Assembly (NCBI RefSeq): GCF_039830145.1
Contig: NZ_CP156082.1
Coordinates: 2,870,001-2,934,000, forward strand
Reading direction: 5' to 3'
From: Croceibacterium sp. TMG7-5b_MA50
GTDB taxonomy: Bacteria > Pseudomonadota > Alphaproteobacteria > Sphingomonadales > Sphingomonadaceae
Length of the DNA: 64,000 bases
Each line of letters starts with the position of its first letter. Positions within the stretch are counted from its first letter, which is position 1. The notes beneath the pieces were generated by a model that was not told the origin of the DNA, did no database searches, and was given only the letters and a program-made list of their open reading frames with translations. The position numbers and the translations under genes are program-made. Shown piece after piece: positions 9,381-18,880 of this stretch.

Positions 9381-10532
9381 ATGGCGGCGGTGGCTAAGCC
9401 GCGCGTCCTGTTCGTCATCAACTCGCTTGCGGGGGGTGGTGCCGAGCGGGTGCTGCTGACCTTGCTGGAAGGCTCCGAAGGGCTTCGGGATCGGGTCGAT
9501 TTCTCCCTGGCCCTGCTCGATGACGAACCGCGTGCCTACTCACCCCCCGGCTGGCTCACCGTCCACCAGTTGGACGTGCGACGGTCGCTGCTGCGCAGCA
9601 TATTGCAGCTTCGCCGGCTCGTCCGCCAGCAGAAGCCGGACCTGATCGTCTCGTTCCTGACCCGCAGCAACTTGGCCAGTACCGTTGTCGCCCGTGGTTC
9701 GGGCCTGCCCAACGTGATCAGCGAACGGGCCAACACCTCCGGGCATTTCAAGCCCACCCTGGCGGGCAACCTCTCCCGCCGGCTGGTTGCCGCCCTGTAT
9801 CCGCGCGCTTCGCGGGTGATCGCCGTGTCTCGCGGTATCGCCGATGATCTGGTCCGGAACTTTGGCGTGCGCCGGGATCGGATGGACGTCATCGCCAACC
9901 CGCTGCCGGCTGATCGCGTGCAGCATCTGGCGCGGCAGGAAAGCGGCCTGTCGGTGCCGCGCCCCTTCTGCGTCGCGGTCTCGCGGCTGACGCCTGGCAA
10001 GAACGTGCGCATGGTGGTGGATGCGTTCGCCCGCTCCGGCCTGCCCGGATCGCTGGTGATCTTCGGTGAAGGGCCAGAGCGGGCGGCAATCGAAGCCGCG
10101 ATCGAGCAACATGGACTGGCTGGGCGCGTGCTGCTGCCCGGTTTTGCCAGCAATCCTTTTTCAACCATGCGCCATGCCGACTTCTACGTCAGCGCATCCA
10201 ATGGGGAAGGCTTCCCCAACAGCCTGGTGGAGGCACTGGCCCTCGGCCTGCCGGCAATCGCCACCAACTGCGCCTCCGGCCCGTCGGAAATCCTGGCGGA
10301 CCTTTCGCGGGAGGAGGTCCATGGCCTAACCATCGCACCCTACGGCATCCTCACAGACACGAATGCTGTCGACCAACTTGCCGACGCGATGCAGGCGATT
10401 TCCGGCGAGGCGGAGCGGCTGCGCGCCGCAGGACCAGTCCGGGCCGCCGAATACAGCGTGGAACGCGCCTGTACCCGTTATTGGGAGACCATTGCGCACG
10501 CCCTCGATCGGCCAAGCCTCCTCTCGAGGTAA
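9381..10532 (+). CDS. Family 4 glycosyltransferase
   Basis: A second GT-B transferase of 383 residues, translationally close to the previous one (ATG 9381 directly after the TGA at 9377-9379). The N-terminus KPRVLFVINSLAGGGAERVLL is the typical GT4 acceptor-side start with GGGAE. The C-terminal domain has 'VSRLTPGKNVRMVVDAF' and SNGEGFPNSLVEALALGLP, which binds the nucleotide sugar. An in-frame ATG at 9360 lies inside the previous gene and lacks a ribosome site. Predicted role is transfer of one sugar during repeat-unit assembly; donor and linkage cannot be read. It is the last intact gene of the locus. Confidence 0.87.
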   Translation: MAAVAKPRVLFVINSLAGGGAERVLLTLLEGSEGLRDRVDFSLALLDDEPRAYSPPGWLTVHQLDVRRSLLRSILQLRRLVRQQKPDLIVSFLTRSNLASTVVARGSGLPNVISERANTSGHFKPTLAGNLSRRLVAALYPRASRVIAVSRGIADDLVRNFGVRRDRMDVIANPLPADRVQHLARQESGLSVPRPFCVAVSRLTPGKNVRMVVDAFARSGLPGSLVIFGEGPERAAIEAAIEQHGLAGRVLLPGFASNPFSTMRHADFYVSASNGEGFPNSLVEALALGLPAIATNCASGPSEILADLSREEVHGLTIAPYGILTDTNAVDQLADAMQAISGEAERLRAAGPVRAAEYSVERACTRYWETIAHALDRPSLLSR

Positions 10533-10621
10533 CGGGCGGCGCTGCGCGCCATCCGGCTGATCGTGGAGACGGGCGGAGCAGCCCAGGGTCCGACGAAGCG
10601 TAGTGTCGTTGGGCAGGCTGC

Positions 10622-10812
10622 GTAGGGCCGACGCCGATCTACCAGCAGCCGCGCACCAGCGATCCCCTTCCGCGGCACCGGGCCCACACTTACCTGCTGC
10701 GCAAGCTGGTGATCGATTGGCCCAATTAAGTGTGCTGCGCCGGCGTGACCCACATCCCGATGCGTTGCGGGTTTTTCTAGCTGCTGGCGATCATGGGCTG
10801 GGCGACCCGCAA
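10622..10812 (+). pseudogene. Remnant of IS3-family transposase (OrfB)
   Basis: In one frame the stretch reads PTPIYQQPRTS, then TYLLRKLVIDWPN, a stop (TAA 10727-10729), VCCAGVTHIPMRCGFF, a second stop (TAG 10778-10780), and LLAIMGWATRK. This matches the central region of IS3-type OrfB proteins, where the consensus is about LVIDRPNQVWCADITYIPM and LVAIMDWATRKV. The catalytic Asp of the D-I-T motif is Gly here and both ends are missing, so it is dead. It lies between the polysaccharide locus and tRNA-Ser. The rest of the gap 10533-10891 shows no gene. Confidence 0.8.
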
Positions 10813-10891
10813 AAGCGCATGCGCACACCAAGCGCTAGTATGCAGAAATTTTAGGGAAGTTCATTCACCGACAGCCCCGAGGGCCGGGCTG

Positions 10892-10982
10892 TGGCGGAGA
10901 CGGAGGGATTCGAACCCTCGGTACCCTGATAGAGTACGGTTCCTTAGCAGGGAACTGGTTTCAGCCACTCACCCACGTCTCC
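10892..10982 (-). tRNA. tRNA-Ser (anticodon GCU)
   Basis: The minus strand folds into a class II tRNA of 91 nt with an encoded CCA end. The acceptor stem pairs GGAGACG with CGTCTCC, and the discriminator is G. The anticodon loop (TTCCCTGCTAAGGAA region) places GCT opposite 10946-10948. A long variable arm follows, and the T-arm contains GGTTCGAATCC. It would read AGC/AGU codons. Confidence 0.97.
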
Positions 10983-11058
10983 GGAAGCGGGGCCTATAAC
11001 GAGGGGGAGGGCCGCTATCAAGCGCCCCTTCGCTCTATAGTGCCCCTAATCGACGCGG

Positions 11059-12132
11059 CTACTCCGCCGCCTGCATGCCGGCGGGGCCGAACAGGCCGAA
11101 ACCCTCGTCCGGCGCACCGGCTGCGGGCTCCTCCGCCTCGTTGGCGGCAGAGCGGGCCTTCTGCCGGCTGTCAAAGCTGGACCATACATCGTTCCAGTTG
11201 CCGCGCGTCGCGGCCTTGGAATATTCCGTGGCACGGGTTTCGAAGAAGTTCGCGTGCTCCACCCCGTTCAGCAGCGGGGTCAGCCAGGGCAGCGGATGCT
11301 CGTCGATCAGATAGATCGGCTTCAGGCCCAGCTGCTCCAGCCGCCAGTCGGCGATGTAGCGGATGTACTTCTTGATCTCCTTGGCCGTCATGCCCTGCAC
11401 CGGGCCCATCTCGAAGGCGAGGTCAATGAAGGCATCCTCCAGCCGGATGGTGGTCTGACACACATCGGCAATGTCGTCCTTCACCGCCTTGGTCAGGCAT
11501 TGGCGTTCCTGGGTGAAGGCGTGGAACATGCGCGTGATGCCTTCGCAATGCAGGCTCTCGTCGCGGACCGACCAGCTGACGATCTGCCCCATGCCCTTCA
11601 TCTTGTTGAAGCGCGGGAAGTTCATCAGCATGGCGAAGCTGGCGAACAGCTGCACCCCTTCGGTGAAGCCGCCGAACATGGCCAGCGTGCGGGCGATGTC
11701 CTCGTCATTGTCGACGCCGAAGTTCTGCATGTAGTCATGCTTGTTCTTCAGCTCGTCATACTCGAGAAACGCCCCGTATTCGCTTTCCGGCATGCCGATC
11801 GTGTCGAGCAGGTGGGAATAGGCGGCGATATGGACCGTTTCCATGTTGCTGAAAGCGGTCAGCATCATCTTGATCTCGGTCGGCTTGAACACGCGGCCGT
11901 ACTTCTCGTGGTAGCAATCCTGCACCTCCACGTCGGCCTGCGTGAAGAAGCGGAAGATCTGCGTCAGCAGGTTACGCTCGTGATCGGACAGCTTCTGCGC
12001 CCAGTCGCGGCAATCCTCGCCCAGCGGCACCTCTTCGGGCAGCCAGTGCAGCTGCTGCTGGCGCTTCCAGAAGTCGTACGCCCACGGATACTCGAACGGC
12101 TTGTAGGTCTTGCGGGCTTCGAGAAGGGACAT
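11059..12132 (-). CDS. nrdB: Class Ia ribonucleotide reductase, small (R2) subunit
   Basis: Carries the diiron-tyrosyl radical used by the large subunit to reduce ribonucleotides. It has 357 residues from the ATG at 12130-12132 (MSLLEARKTYKPFEYPWA). Metal ligands match E. coli NrdB in spacing: Asp67, Glu98, His101, Glu155, Glu189 and His192. The radical tyrosine is Tyr105, seven residues after Glu98 as in E. coli. The longer upstream frame reads as non-coding. No nrdA lies next to it in this window, so the large subunit must be elsewhere. A possible NrdR box sits about 75-90 bp upstream. Confidence 0.95.
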   Translation of the reverse strand: MSLLEARKTYKPFEYPWAYDFWKRQQQLHWLPEEVPLGEDCRDWAQKLSDHERNLLTQIFRFFTQADVEVQDCYHEKYGRVFKPTEIKMMLTAFSNMETVHIAAYSHLLDTIGMPESEYGAFLEYDELKNKHDYMQNFGVDNDEDIARTLAMFGGFTEGVQLFASFAMLMNFPRFNKMKGMGQIVSWSVRDESLHCEGITRMFHAFTQERQCLTKAVKDDIADVCQTTIRLEDAFIDLAFEMGPVQGMTAKEIKKYIRYIADWRLEQLGLKPIYLIDEHPLPWLTPLLNGVEHANFFETRATEYSKAATRGNWNDVWSSFDSRQKARSAANEAEEPAAGAPDEGFGLFGPAGMQAAE

Positions 12133-12205
12133 GGGCTGCAGGCCTTGTGATATGCGACGGATCGGCGTGGTTTGTACCACCTGATGTGGTCTCCGCGCCT
12201 CGTGC

Positions 12206-12221
12206 TGACTACATATAGTAG
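12206..12221. promoter_or_regulatory. Possible NrdR-box upstream of nrdB
   Basis: The 16 bases contain ACTACATATAGT and match the NrdR consensus ACACTATATATAGTGT at 11 of 16 positions by eye. It lies 74-89 bp upstream of the nrdB start, where NrdR boxes are often found. A convincing second box at the expected spacing was not found. The remaining 12133-12358 gap holds an ACCAC/GTGGT inverted repeat at 12176-12190 and nothing else obvious. Confidence 0.35.
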
Positions 12222-12358
12222 GCCGCAGGGGAGGCAAGAGTCGCATGCAGGATAAGGCCGATGCCACCTGCCGCAAAGGCCGGCGGGCCGGAGGGTGTGG
12301 ACAAAACGGTGGACGGTTCGCACACCCGCCGTCGGGTGCGCTGCATGATGGGCGCCGT

Positions 12359-13915
12359 TCAGGGCGCGATGCAGGTCTTCGCAACGGTCAGCGCACAGAC
12401 CAGCCCCTCGGGCTCAAACCGGCGTTCCCAGCTGCCGCCCAGCTGGCCGGTGATGCTCATCTCCACCAGCCGTGAACCGAAGCCGTCCATCCGCTCCACT
12501 GCGGCAGGTGCGGGACCGCCACGTTCCGTCCAGCGAAGCAGCAGGGTGTCGCCCCGGTCGTCGATGGTCAGGTCGACAACGCCATCTTCCGCACCCAGGG
12601 CACCGTACTTGGCAGAGTTGGTGGCCAGTTCGTGGAACACCAGTGCCAGCGGCGTGGCAGCGCGTGCGGCGATGGCGCTATCGTCGCCCACCACCCGCAC
12701 GCGGCTTTCGCCCGCGGCGGTATAGGGCTGGAACAGGTCGCCCAGCAGACCCAGCAGCGTGTTGCGGTGATCGGCCCCGGTGGGGCGCACGTAATCATGC
12801 GCCCGGCCCAGCGCGCGGATCGTGCCGGTCAGCTCGTCGGCGAAGCTCTTGTGCTGCGGCTGCTTGCGCGCCGACAGGCTGATGAGGCCCGCCACCACGG
12901 CGAAGATGTTCTTGATCCGGTGCGACAGCTCGCGCGCCAGCAGATCGCGGCTTTCGGACTGGCGATGCACGCTGTCAATGTCGGTCGCGGTGCCGAACCA
13001 GCGCACGATCCGGCCCTCGTCGTCATGCACCGGCGCCGCGCGTGCCACGACCCAGCGGTACTCGCCATCATGGCGCCGCACCCGATGCTCCAACTCGTAA
13101 GGCTGGCCGGTGCGGATCGACTCGGCCCACTGGTCCTTGCAGCCGGGCAGATCCTCCGGATGGACGATCTCGCTCGCATCCAGCGTGGTGCAGCCCGTGA
13201 AGTCCTGCATCTGCTGGTTGAAGTAGGTGAACTGGCCTTCCGCATCGGCCGACCAGACCAGCGCCGGCACGCTGTCCGCTAATGCGCGCACCAGAAAATC
13301 GTGCCGCTGCACCTGCAGCAGCGCGCGCAGGTCGCTGCGCCGGGCATTGAGCCGCCGCATCACCGCCCGTGCCAGAACGGCAAGGCCATCCTGTTGGAAC
13401 TGCGTCAGACCGGCGGGGCGGGCAGTGCTGTCGATCACGCACAGCGATCCCAGCGGCACGCCGTCGTCCGTCACCAGCGGCTGCCCGGCATAGAAACGGA
13501 TTTCAGGCGCCCCGGTGACCAGCGGATTGTCGACGAAGCGCCCGTCCTGCGTCGCGTCGGGCACCTGCATGATCTGCCGTTCATGCATGGCATGCGCGCA
13601 GAATGACTGGTCGCGCGGGGTCTCACTGACATCGAGGCCGGTGCGCGCCAGGAACATCTGCGTGTCCGCCTTCACCAGGCTGACCAGCGATATCGGCGTG
13701 TCGCACAGCTGCGCGGCGAAGCGGACGATGCCATCCAGCTCCTCGTCCCCCGTCAGCGCATCGCTGCCGAAGCTGGCAAGCTCCGCCAACCGGGCATCAT
13801 CCGGCGATTGCCCGGTCCGGCCGTCAGGCCAGGGCTCAAGATGCGTAGGTTTCACGGGGGGTATCTCTGGCACCTCATTACCAGAACCATCGGCCTCACC
13901 ACAAGTCAAATGCAT
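12359..13915 (-). CDS. HWE-family sensor histidine kinase (GAF-PAS-kinase)
   Basis: Soluble sensor kinase of 518 residues from the ATG at 13913-13915. An N-terminal GAF domain ('DTPISLVSLVKADTQMFLA') is followed by a PAS domain ('DSVPALVWSADAEGQFTYFN') with its PAC segment. The kinase has ELSHRIKNIFAVVAGLI, whose His is the phosphorylation site, FHELATNSAKYGAL as the N-box, and LRWTERGGP containing the W-x-E feature that names the family. No membrane segment is seen. The PAS lacks the NCRFLQ-type cysteine motif, so it is not a LOV photosensor. HWE kinases often feed the PhyR general stress pathway; no phyR or response regulator is adjacent. Divergent from ivd with a 73-bp gap. Confidence 0.9.
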   Translation of the reverse strand: MHLTCGEADGSGNEVPEIPPVKPTHLEPWPDGRTGQSPDDARLAELASFGSDALTGDEELDGIVRFAAQLCDTPISLVSLVKADTQMFLARTGLDVSETPRDQSFCAHAMHERQIMQVPDATQDGRFVDNPLVTGAPEIRFYAGQPLVTDDGVPLGSLCVIDSTARPAGLTQFQQDGLAVLARAVMRRLNARRSDLRALLQVQRHDFLVRALADSVPALVWSADAEGQFTYFNQQMQDFTGCTTLDASEIVHPEDLPGCKDQWAESIRTGQPYELEHRVRRHDGEYRWVVARAAPVHDDEGRIVRWFGTATDIDSVHRQSESRDLLARELSHRIKNIFAVVAGLISLSARKQPQHKSFADELTGTIRALGRAHDYVRPTGADHRNTLLGLLGDLFQPYTAAGESRVRVVGDDSAIAARAATPLALVFHELATNSAKYGALGAEDGVVDLTIDDRGDTLLLRWTERGGPAPAAVERMDGFGSRLVEMSITGQLGGSWERRFEPEGLVCALTVAKTCIAP

Positions 13916-13988
13916 GCGAGGCGTTTGCGTGGGTGTCGCGCAATGGTATAAGGCGGCGCATAAAGAAAATTGCGAGAGAGGATTGCCA

Positions 13989-15161
13989 ATGGCGAGAGCC
14001 ACACCCCCATTCGACTGGGCGCTGCCCGACGATGCGGCCACCATCCAGGAGAGCGTCGCCCGCTTCGCTGACGAGGTGATCGCGCCGGTCGCCGAACGGA
14101 CCGACCGGGAAGACCGCTTCCCCCGCGAATTGTGGCCTTCGATGGGCGAGATGGGCCTGCACGGCCTGACGGTGTCGGCCGATGATGGCGGGCTTGGCAT
14201 GGGCTATCTGGAACATGTCATCGCGATTGAGGAGATCAGCCGCGCCTCCGCCTCCATCGGCCTCAGCTACGGCGTCCACTCCAATCTGGCGGTCAACCAG
14301 ATCGCCCGTTGGGGCAATGCGGAGCAGAAGGCCCGCCTGCTGCCGCGCCTGATCAGCGGGGAACATGTCGGCGCCCTGGCGATGAGCGAGGTCGGTGCGG
14401 GCTCCGACGTCGTCTCCATGAAGCTGGCCGCCACGAAGGTGGATGGCGGCTGGAAGCTCAACGGCCACAAGTTCTGGATCACCAACGGCCCGGTCGCGGA
14501 CGTGCTGGTCGTCTATGCCAAGACCGACGCCGATGCCGGGCCCCGCGGCATTACCACTTTCCTGATCGAGAAGGGCATGGCGGGCTTCGCCATCGGCCAG
14601 AAGATCGAGAAGCTGGGGATGCGTGGCAGCCCCACGGCGGAGCTGCTGTTCGACGATTGCGTGGTGCCTGATGCCAACGTGCTGGGCGGCGTCGGCGGCG
14701 GTGTTGCCGTGCTGATGAGCGGCCTTGATTACGAGCGCGCGCTGCTGGCGGGCGTGCAGCTCGGCATCATGCAAGCCTGCCTCGACGTTGTCATCCCCTA
14801 TGTCCGCGAACGCAAGCAGTTCGGCAAGCCCGTGGGCAGCTTCCAGCTGATCCAGGCCAAGGTCGCCGACATGTATGTCGCGCTGCAATCGGCGCGCGCC
14901 TACACCTATGCGGTCGCCCGCGCCTGCGCCAACGACACCGTGACCCGCTTCGATGCGGCGGCGGCGATCCTGCTGGCGAGCGAGAACGCCTTCCGCGTCG
15001 CGGGGGAGGCGATCCAGGCGCTGGGTGGGGCGGGCTATACGCTCGATTTCCCGGTGGAACGCTACCTGCGCGATGCGAAGCTGCTCGACATCGGGGCCGG
15101 CACGAACGAGATCCGGCGTATGCTGATCGGCCGTGAACTGATCGCGCTGGACAAGGCATGA
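13989..15161 (+). CDS. ivd: Isovaleryl-CoA dehydrogenase
   Basis: FAD enzyme oxidising isovaleryl-CoA to 3-methylcrotonyl-CoA in leucine breakdown. It has 390 residues from ATG 13989, preceded by GAGAGGA. The catalytic Glu is in the IVD-specific place, Glu249 in GLDYERALL. The C-terminal segment reads [11 protein letters not shown], which lacks the Glu used by medium- and short-chain enzymes; this separates IVD from other acyl-CoA dehydrogenases. It overlaps mccB by 4 bp (ATGA), so the two are translationally coupled. Confidence 0.93.
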   Translation: MARATPPFDWALPDDAATIQESVARFADEVIAPVAERTDREDRFPRELWPSMGEMGLHGLTVSADDGGLGMGYLEHVIAIEEISRASASIGLSYGVHSNLAVNQIARWGNAEQKARLLPRLISGEHVGALAMSEVGAGSDVVSMKLAATKVDGGWKLNGHKFWITNGPVADVLVVYAKTDADAGPRGITTFLIEKGMAGFAIGQKIEKLGMRGSPTAELLFDDCVVPDANVLGGVGGGVAVLMSGLDYERALLAGVQLGIMQACLDVVIPYVRERKQFGKPVGSFQLIQAKVADMYVALQSARAYTYAVARACANDTVTRFDAAAAILLASENAFRVAGEAIQALGGAGYTLDFPVERYLRDAKLLDIGAGTNEIRRMLIGRELIALDKA

Positions 15162-16759
15162 CGGCGCCCGTCATCGCCACCCGGCTCGACCCTGACAGCC
15201 CGGAGGCGCTGGCCCGCGCCACGCACAACCGGGCGTTGGCGGCGGAGCTGCACGAGCGGGTCGGCCGCGCGGCGCTGGGCGGTGGCGAGGGCTCGCGCGC
15301 CCGCCATCAGGCCCGCGGCAAGCTGCTGCCGCGGGAGCGGGTGGAACGGCTGCTCGATCCCGGATCGCCGTTCCTGGAGGTCGCGCAACTGGCAGCGGGC
15401 GGCATGTACGGGGACGAGGTGCCGGGCGCGGGTATCGTCGCCGGCATCGGCCGCGTCTCCGGCCGGCTGGTGATGATCGCCGCCAACGATGCCACGGTGA
15501 AGGGCGGTACCTATTACCCGCTGACGGTGAAGAAGCACCTGCGCGCGCAGGAGATCGCGGAGGCGAACCGCCTGCCGTGCATCTACCTTGTGGACAGCGG
15601 CGGGGCCAACCTGCCGCATCAGGCGGAGGTGTTCCCCGACCGGGACGGCTTCGGCCGGGTGTTCTACAACCAGGCACGGATGAGCGCGGCGGGCATCCCG
15701 CAGATCGCCTGCGTCATGGGCAATTGCACGGCCGGCGGCGCCTATGTGCCCGCGATGTGCGACGAAAGCGTGATCGTCGCCAACCAGGGCACGGTGTTCC
15801 TCGCCGGCCCGCCGCTGGTTGAGGCGGCGACGGGCGAGAAGATCAGCGCGGAGGAGCTGGGCGGCGGCGACCTCCACGCCCGCAAGTCCGGCGTGGTCGA
15901 TCACCTGGCGACCAGCGACGATCATGCGATCACCATCTTGCGCGACATCGTCAGCCACCTGCCCCAGCGCCCCGGCGCGGTGCTGGAACTCGCCGAACCA
16001 CGCCCCCCGCTGCTCGACCCGGAGGACCTGTACGCCCTCATCCCGGAGGATGTGCGTGCGCCCTACGATGTGCGGGAGGTGATCGGGCGGCTGGTCGACG
16101 GGTCGGAGTTCCACGAGTTCAAGGCGCTGTACGGCACCACCCTGGTGTGCGGCTTTGCCCATATCTGGGGCGTGCCGGTGGCCATCCTCGCCAACAACGG
16201 CGTGCTGTTCAGCGAATCCGCCACCAAAGGCGCGCATTTCATCGAACTCGCCTGCCAGCGCGGTATTCCGCTGCTGTTCCTGCAGAACATCTCCGGCTTC
16301 ATGGTCGGCGGCCGGTACGAGGCGGAGGGGATCGCCCGCCACGGGGCCAAGCTGGTGACGGCCGTGGCGACGGCGCAGGTGCCCAAGATCACGCTGGTCA
16401 TCGGCGGCAGCTTCGGCGCGGGCAATTACGGCATGTGTGGGCGCGCCTATTCCCCGAGGTTCCTGTTCACCTGGCCCAATTCGCGGATCGGGGTCATGGG
16501 CGGCGAGCAGGCCGCCAGCGTGCTCGCCACCGTGCACCGCGATGCGGCCAGCTGGACGGCGGAGGAGGCGGAGGCGTTCAAGGCGCCGATCCGCGCGGAG
16601 TACGAGGAGCAGGGCAACCCCTGGTACGCCACCGCCCGCCTGTGGGACGACGGCGTGATCGACCCGGCGCAGAGCCGCGACGTGCTCGGTCTCGCGCTCG
16701 CCGCCTGCCTGGAGGCGCCGATTCCCGAAGCGGCACGGTTCGGCGTGTTCCGCATGTAA
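15158..16759 (+). CDS. Methylcrotonyl-CoA carboxylase, carboxyltransferase (beta) subunit
   Basis: Transfers carboxyl from biotin to 3-methylcrotonyl-CoA, the next step after isovaleryl-CoA dehydrogenase. It has 533 residues, the normal length. It shows the two crotonase-type carboxyltransferase halves: '[20 protein letters not shown]' and '[17 protein letters not shown]' in the first, '[16 protein letters not shown]' and '[20 protein letters not shown]' in the second. The ANLPHQ/VFPD segment favours methylcrotonyl-CoA over propionyl-CoA carboxylase. The biotin-carrying alpha subunit and later pathway genes are not next to it; ftsH follows after 76 bp. Confidence 0.92.
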   Translation: MTAPVIATRLDPDSPEALARATHNRALAAELHERVGRAALGGGEGSRARHQARGKLLPRERVERLLDPGSPFLEVAQLAAGGMYGDEVPGAGIVAGIGRVSGRLVMIAANDATVKGGTYYPLTVKKHLRAQEIAEANRLPCIYLVDSGGANLPHQAEVFPDRDGFGRVFYNQARMSAAGIPQIACVMGNCTAGGAYVPAMCDESVIVANQGTVFLAGPPLVEAATGEKISAEELGGGDLHARKSGVVDHLATSDDHAITILRDIVSHLPQRPGAVLELAEPRPPLLDPEDLYALIPEDVRAPYDVREVIGRLVDGSEFHEFKALYGTTLVCGFAHIWGVPVAILANNGVLFSESATKGAHFIELACQRGIPLLFLQNISGFMVGGRYEAEGIARHGAKLVTAVATAQVPKITLVIGGSFGAGNYGMCGRAYSPRFLFTWPNSRIGVMGGEQAASVLATVHRDAASWTAEEAEAFKAPIRAEYEEQGNPWYATARLWDDGVIDPAQSRDVLGLALAACLEAPIPEAARFGVFRM

Positions 16760-16835
16760 CCGGCCGGCCGGGGCGTTCGCTTGCCATTCACCCACGCGGT
16801 CCTACATTGCGAATGACACCTTTCGAGGATTCTTG

Positions 16836-18812
16836 ATGAGCACCAATCGCGAACCGGACGGCAACGGCTCCAATGGCCCGAACGGAGGCCCTGGCGGCAA
16901 TCCGTGGGTCAAAAGCCTGCTGATCTGGGGCGGCATCTTCCTGGCGCTGCTGCTGGTCGTATCCATGTTCAACGGCACCGGCGGCAATACCGGTACGCAG
17001 CTGCGCTATTCCGACTTCCGCGAACAGGTGACCGAAGGCCAGGTGCGCGACGTGCAGATCGCGCCCGACCGGATCACCGGCACGTTGGATAATGGCTCCA
17101 CCTTCTCCACCGTGCCCGTCCCCAACGACACGGAACTGACGCAGCTGCTGGACGCGAACGGCGTGTCCTATGCCGGCACCCCGCCGGAAGAGGGCAACCT
17201 CCTGCTCTACATCCTGGTGCAGACCCTGCCGTTCCTGCTGATCCTGGGCGTCGCGTTCTTCGCCCTGCGCCAGGTGCAGAAGGGCGGCGGTTCGGGCGCG
17301 ATGGGCTTCGGCAAGAGCAAGGCCAAGCTGCTGACGGAAAAGCAGGGCCGCGTCACCTTCGACGACGTCGCCGGCATCGACGAGGCGCGCGAGGAACTGC
17401 AGGAGATCGTTGAATTCCTGAAGGACCCGCAGCGCTTCAGCAAGCTGGGCGGCCAGATCCCCAAGGGCGCGCTGCTGGTCGGCAGCCCCGGCACCGGCAA
17501 GACGCTGCTGGCCCGCGCCATCGCGGGCGAGGCGCGCGTGCCGTTCTTCACCATCTCTGGTTCCGACTTCGTGGAGATGTTCGTCGGCGTCGGCGCATCC
17601 CGCGTGCGCGACATGTTCGAACAAGCGAAGAAGAACGCGCCTTGCATCGTCTTCATCGACGAGATCGACGCGGTCGGCCGTCATCGCGGCCACGGCCTCG
17701 GCAATTCGAATGACGAGCGCGAGCAGACGCTGAACCAGCTCCTCGTGGAGATGGACGGGTTCGAGGCGAACGAGGGCATCATCATCATCGCCGCGACCAA
17801 CCGGCCCGACGTGCTGGACCCGGCGCTGCTGCGGCCCGGCCGGTTCGACCGGCAGGTGGTCGTTCCCGTGCCCGACATCGACGGGCGGGAGAAGATCCTG
17901 TCCGTGCACATGAAGAAGGTGCCGCTGGCGCCCGACGTGAATTCGCGCACCATCGCCCGCGGTACGCCCGGCTTCTCCGGCGCGGACCTTGCCAACCTCG
18001 TCAACGAGGCCGCGCTGCTCGCCGCCCGGCGCAGCAAGCGGCTGGTTGCGATGGCCGAGTTCGAGGAGGCCAAGGACAAGGTCATGATGGGCGCGGAACG
18101 CCGCTCCATGGTGATGACCGACGACGAGAAGAAGATGACCGCCTATCATGAGGCGGGCCATGCCATCGTCGCCGTGCATGAGCCTGCGTCTGACCCGATC
18201 CACAAGGCCACCATCATCCCGCGCGGCCGCGCCCTGGGCATGGTGATGCGCCTGCCGGAACGGGACAATTATTCGTACCATCGTGATAAGATGCACGCGA
18301 ACCTGGCGGTCAGCATGGGCGGCCGCGTGGCGGAGGAGCTGATCTTCGGCCACGACAAGGTGTCGAGCGGCGCGTCAAGCGATATCCAGTACGCCACCAG
18401 CCTCGCCCGCAACATGGTCACCAAGTGGGGCATGAGCGACAAGCTGGGCCCGCTCCAGTACGAGGATCAGCAGGAAGGCTATCTCGGCATGGGCGGTTCA
18501 AACCGGACCATGGCGGGCGCAGAGACCAACAAGCTGATCGACGAGGAGATCCGCAACCTGGTGGAAGGCGGCCATAGCCGCGCCCGCCAATTGCTGACCG
18601 ATCACGAGGACCAGCTGCAATTGCTGGCGCAGGCGCTGCTTGAATACGAGACGCTGACCGGCGACGAAATCAAGGCGCTGCTGGAAAACGGCCGGATCGA
18701 CCGCCCTGACCAGCCGACCGGCACCACCAATGTTCAGCCCGTGCGCGGCTCCGCGATCCCCAAGGCTGGCCGTCGGTTCAGCGGCGGCGACGCGGCACCC
18801 CAGGGTATCTAA
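16836..18812 (+). CDS. ftsH: ATP-dependent zinc metalloprotease FtsH
   Basis: Membrane-anchored AAA+ protease that degrades misfolded membrane proteins and regulators. It has 658 residues from the ATG at 16836, preceded by GAGGA at 6 bp. A glycine/asparagine-rich N-terminus is followed by two membrane segments at about 28-45 and 123-145. Walker A is GSPGTGKT (216-223), Walker B FIDEID (273-278), and the second region of homology is [17 protein letters not shown]. The zinc site HEAGH is at 438-442. Followed by a strong terminator. Confidence 0.97.
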   Translation: MSTNREPDGNGSNGPNGGPGGNPWVKSLLIWGGIFLALLLVVSMFNGTGGNTGTQLRYSDFREQVTEGQVRDVQIAPDRITGTLDNGSTFSTVPVPNDTELTQLLDANGVSYAGTPPEEGNLLLYILVQTLPFLLILGVAFFALRQVQKGGGSGAMGFGKSKAKLLTEKQGRVTFDDVAGIDEAREELQEIVEFLKDPQRFSKLGGQIPKGALLVGSPGTGKTLLARAIAGEARVPFFTISGSDFVEMFVGVGASRVRDMFEQAKKNAPCIVFIDEIDAVGRHRGHGLGNSNDEREQTLNQLLVEMDGFEANEGIIIIAATNRPDVLDPALLRPGRFDRQVVVPVPDIDGREKILSVHMKKVPLAPDVNSRTIARGTPGFSGADLANLVNEAALLAARRSKRLVAMAEFEEAKDKVMMGAERRSMVMTDDEKKMTAYHEAGHAIVAVHEPASDPIHKATIIPRGRALGMVMRLPERDNYSYHRDKMHANLAVSMGGRVAEELIFGHDKVSSGASSDIQYATSLARNMVTKWGMSDKLGPLQYEDQQEGYLGMGGSNRTMAGAETNKLIDEEIRNLVEGGHSRARQLLTDHEDQLQLLAQALLEYETLTGDEIKALLENGRIDRPDQPTGTTNVQPVRGSAIPKAGRRFSGGDAAPQGI

Positions 18813-18831
18813 CGGACAGAGCGTATCTGAT

Positions 18832-18876
18832 AACCAGACTGGCACGATGTTTCCCCAGGGAAACATCGTGCTGGTT
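18832..18876. terminator. Bidirectional terminator between ftsH and the M14 gene
   Basis: A perfect 14-bp stem, GCACGATGTTTCCC at 18842-18855 with its complement at 18858-18871 and a 2-nt centre, is extended by an outer AACCA/TGGTT pairing. It lies between two convergent genes. T-tracts are weak on both sides, but the stem is exceptionally stable. Confidence 0.8.
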
Positions 18877-18880
18877 CATT

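Noticed and set aside
10872-10891. CAGCCC/GGGCTG hairpin immediately downstream of tRNA-Ser
   Set aside because: Only 6 bp with no T-tract; too weak to call a terminator.
16771-16808. Possible heat-shock sigma factor promoter (CTTGCC ... CCTACATT) upstream of ftsH
   Set aside because: The -35 core and 14-bp spacing fit loosely, but the -10 does not match CCCCATNT well enough to call.
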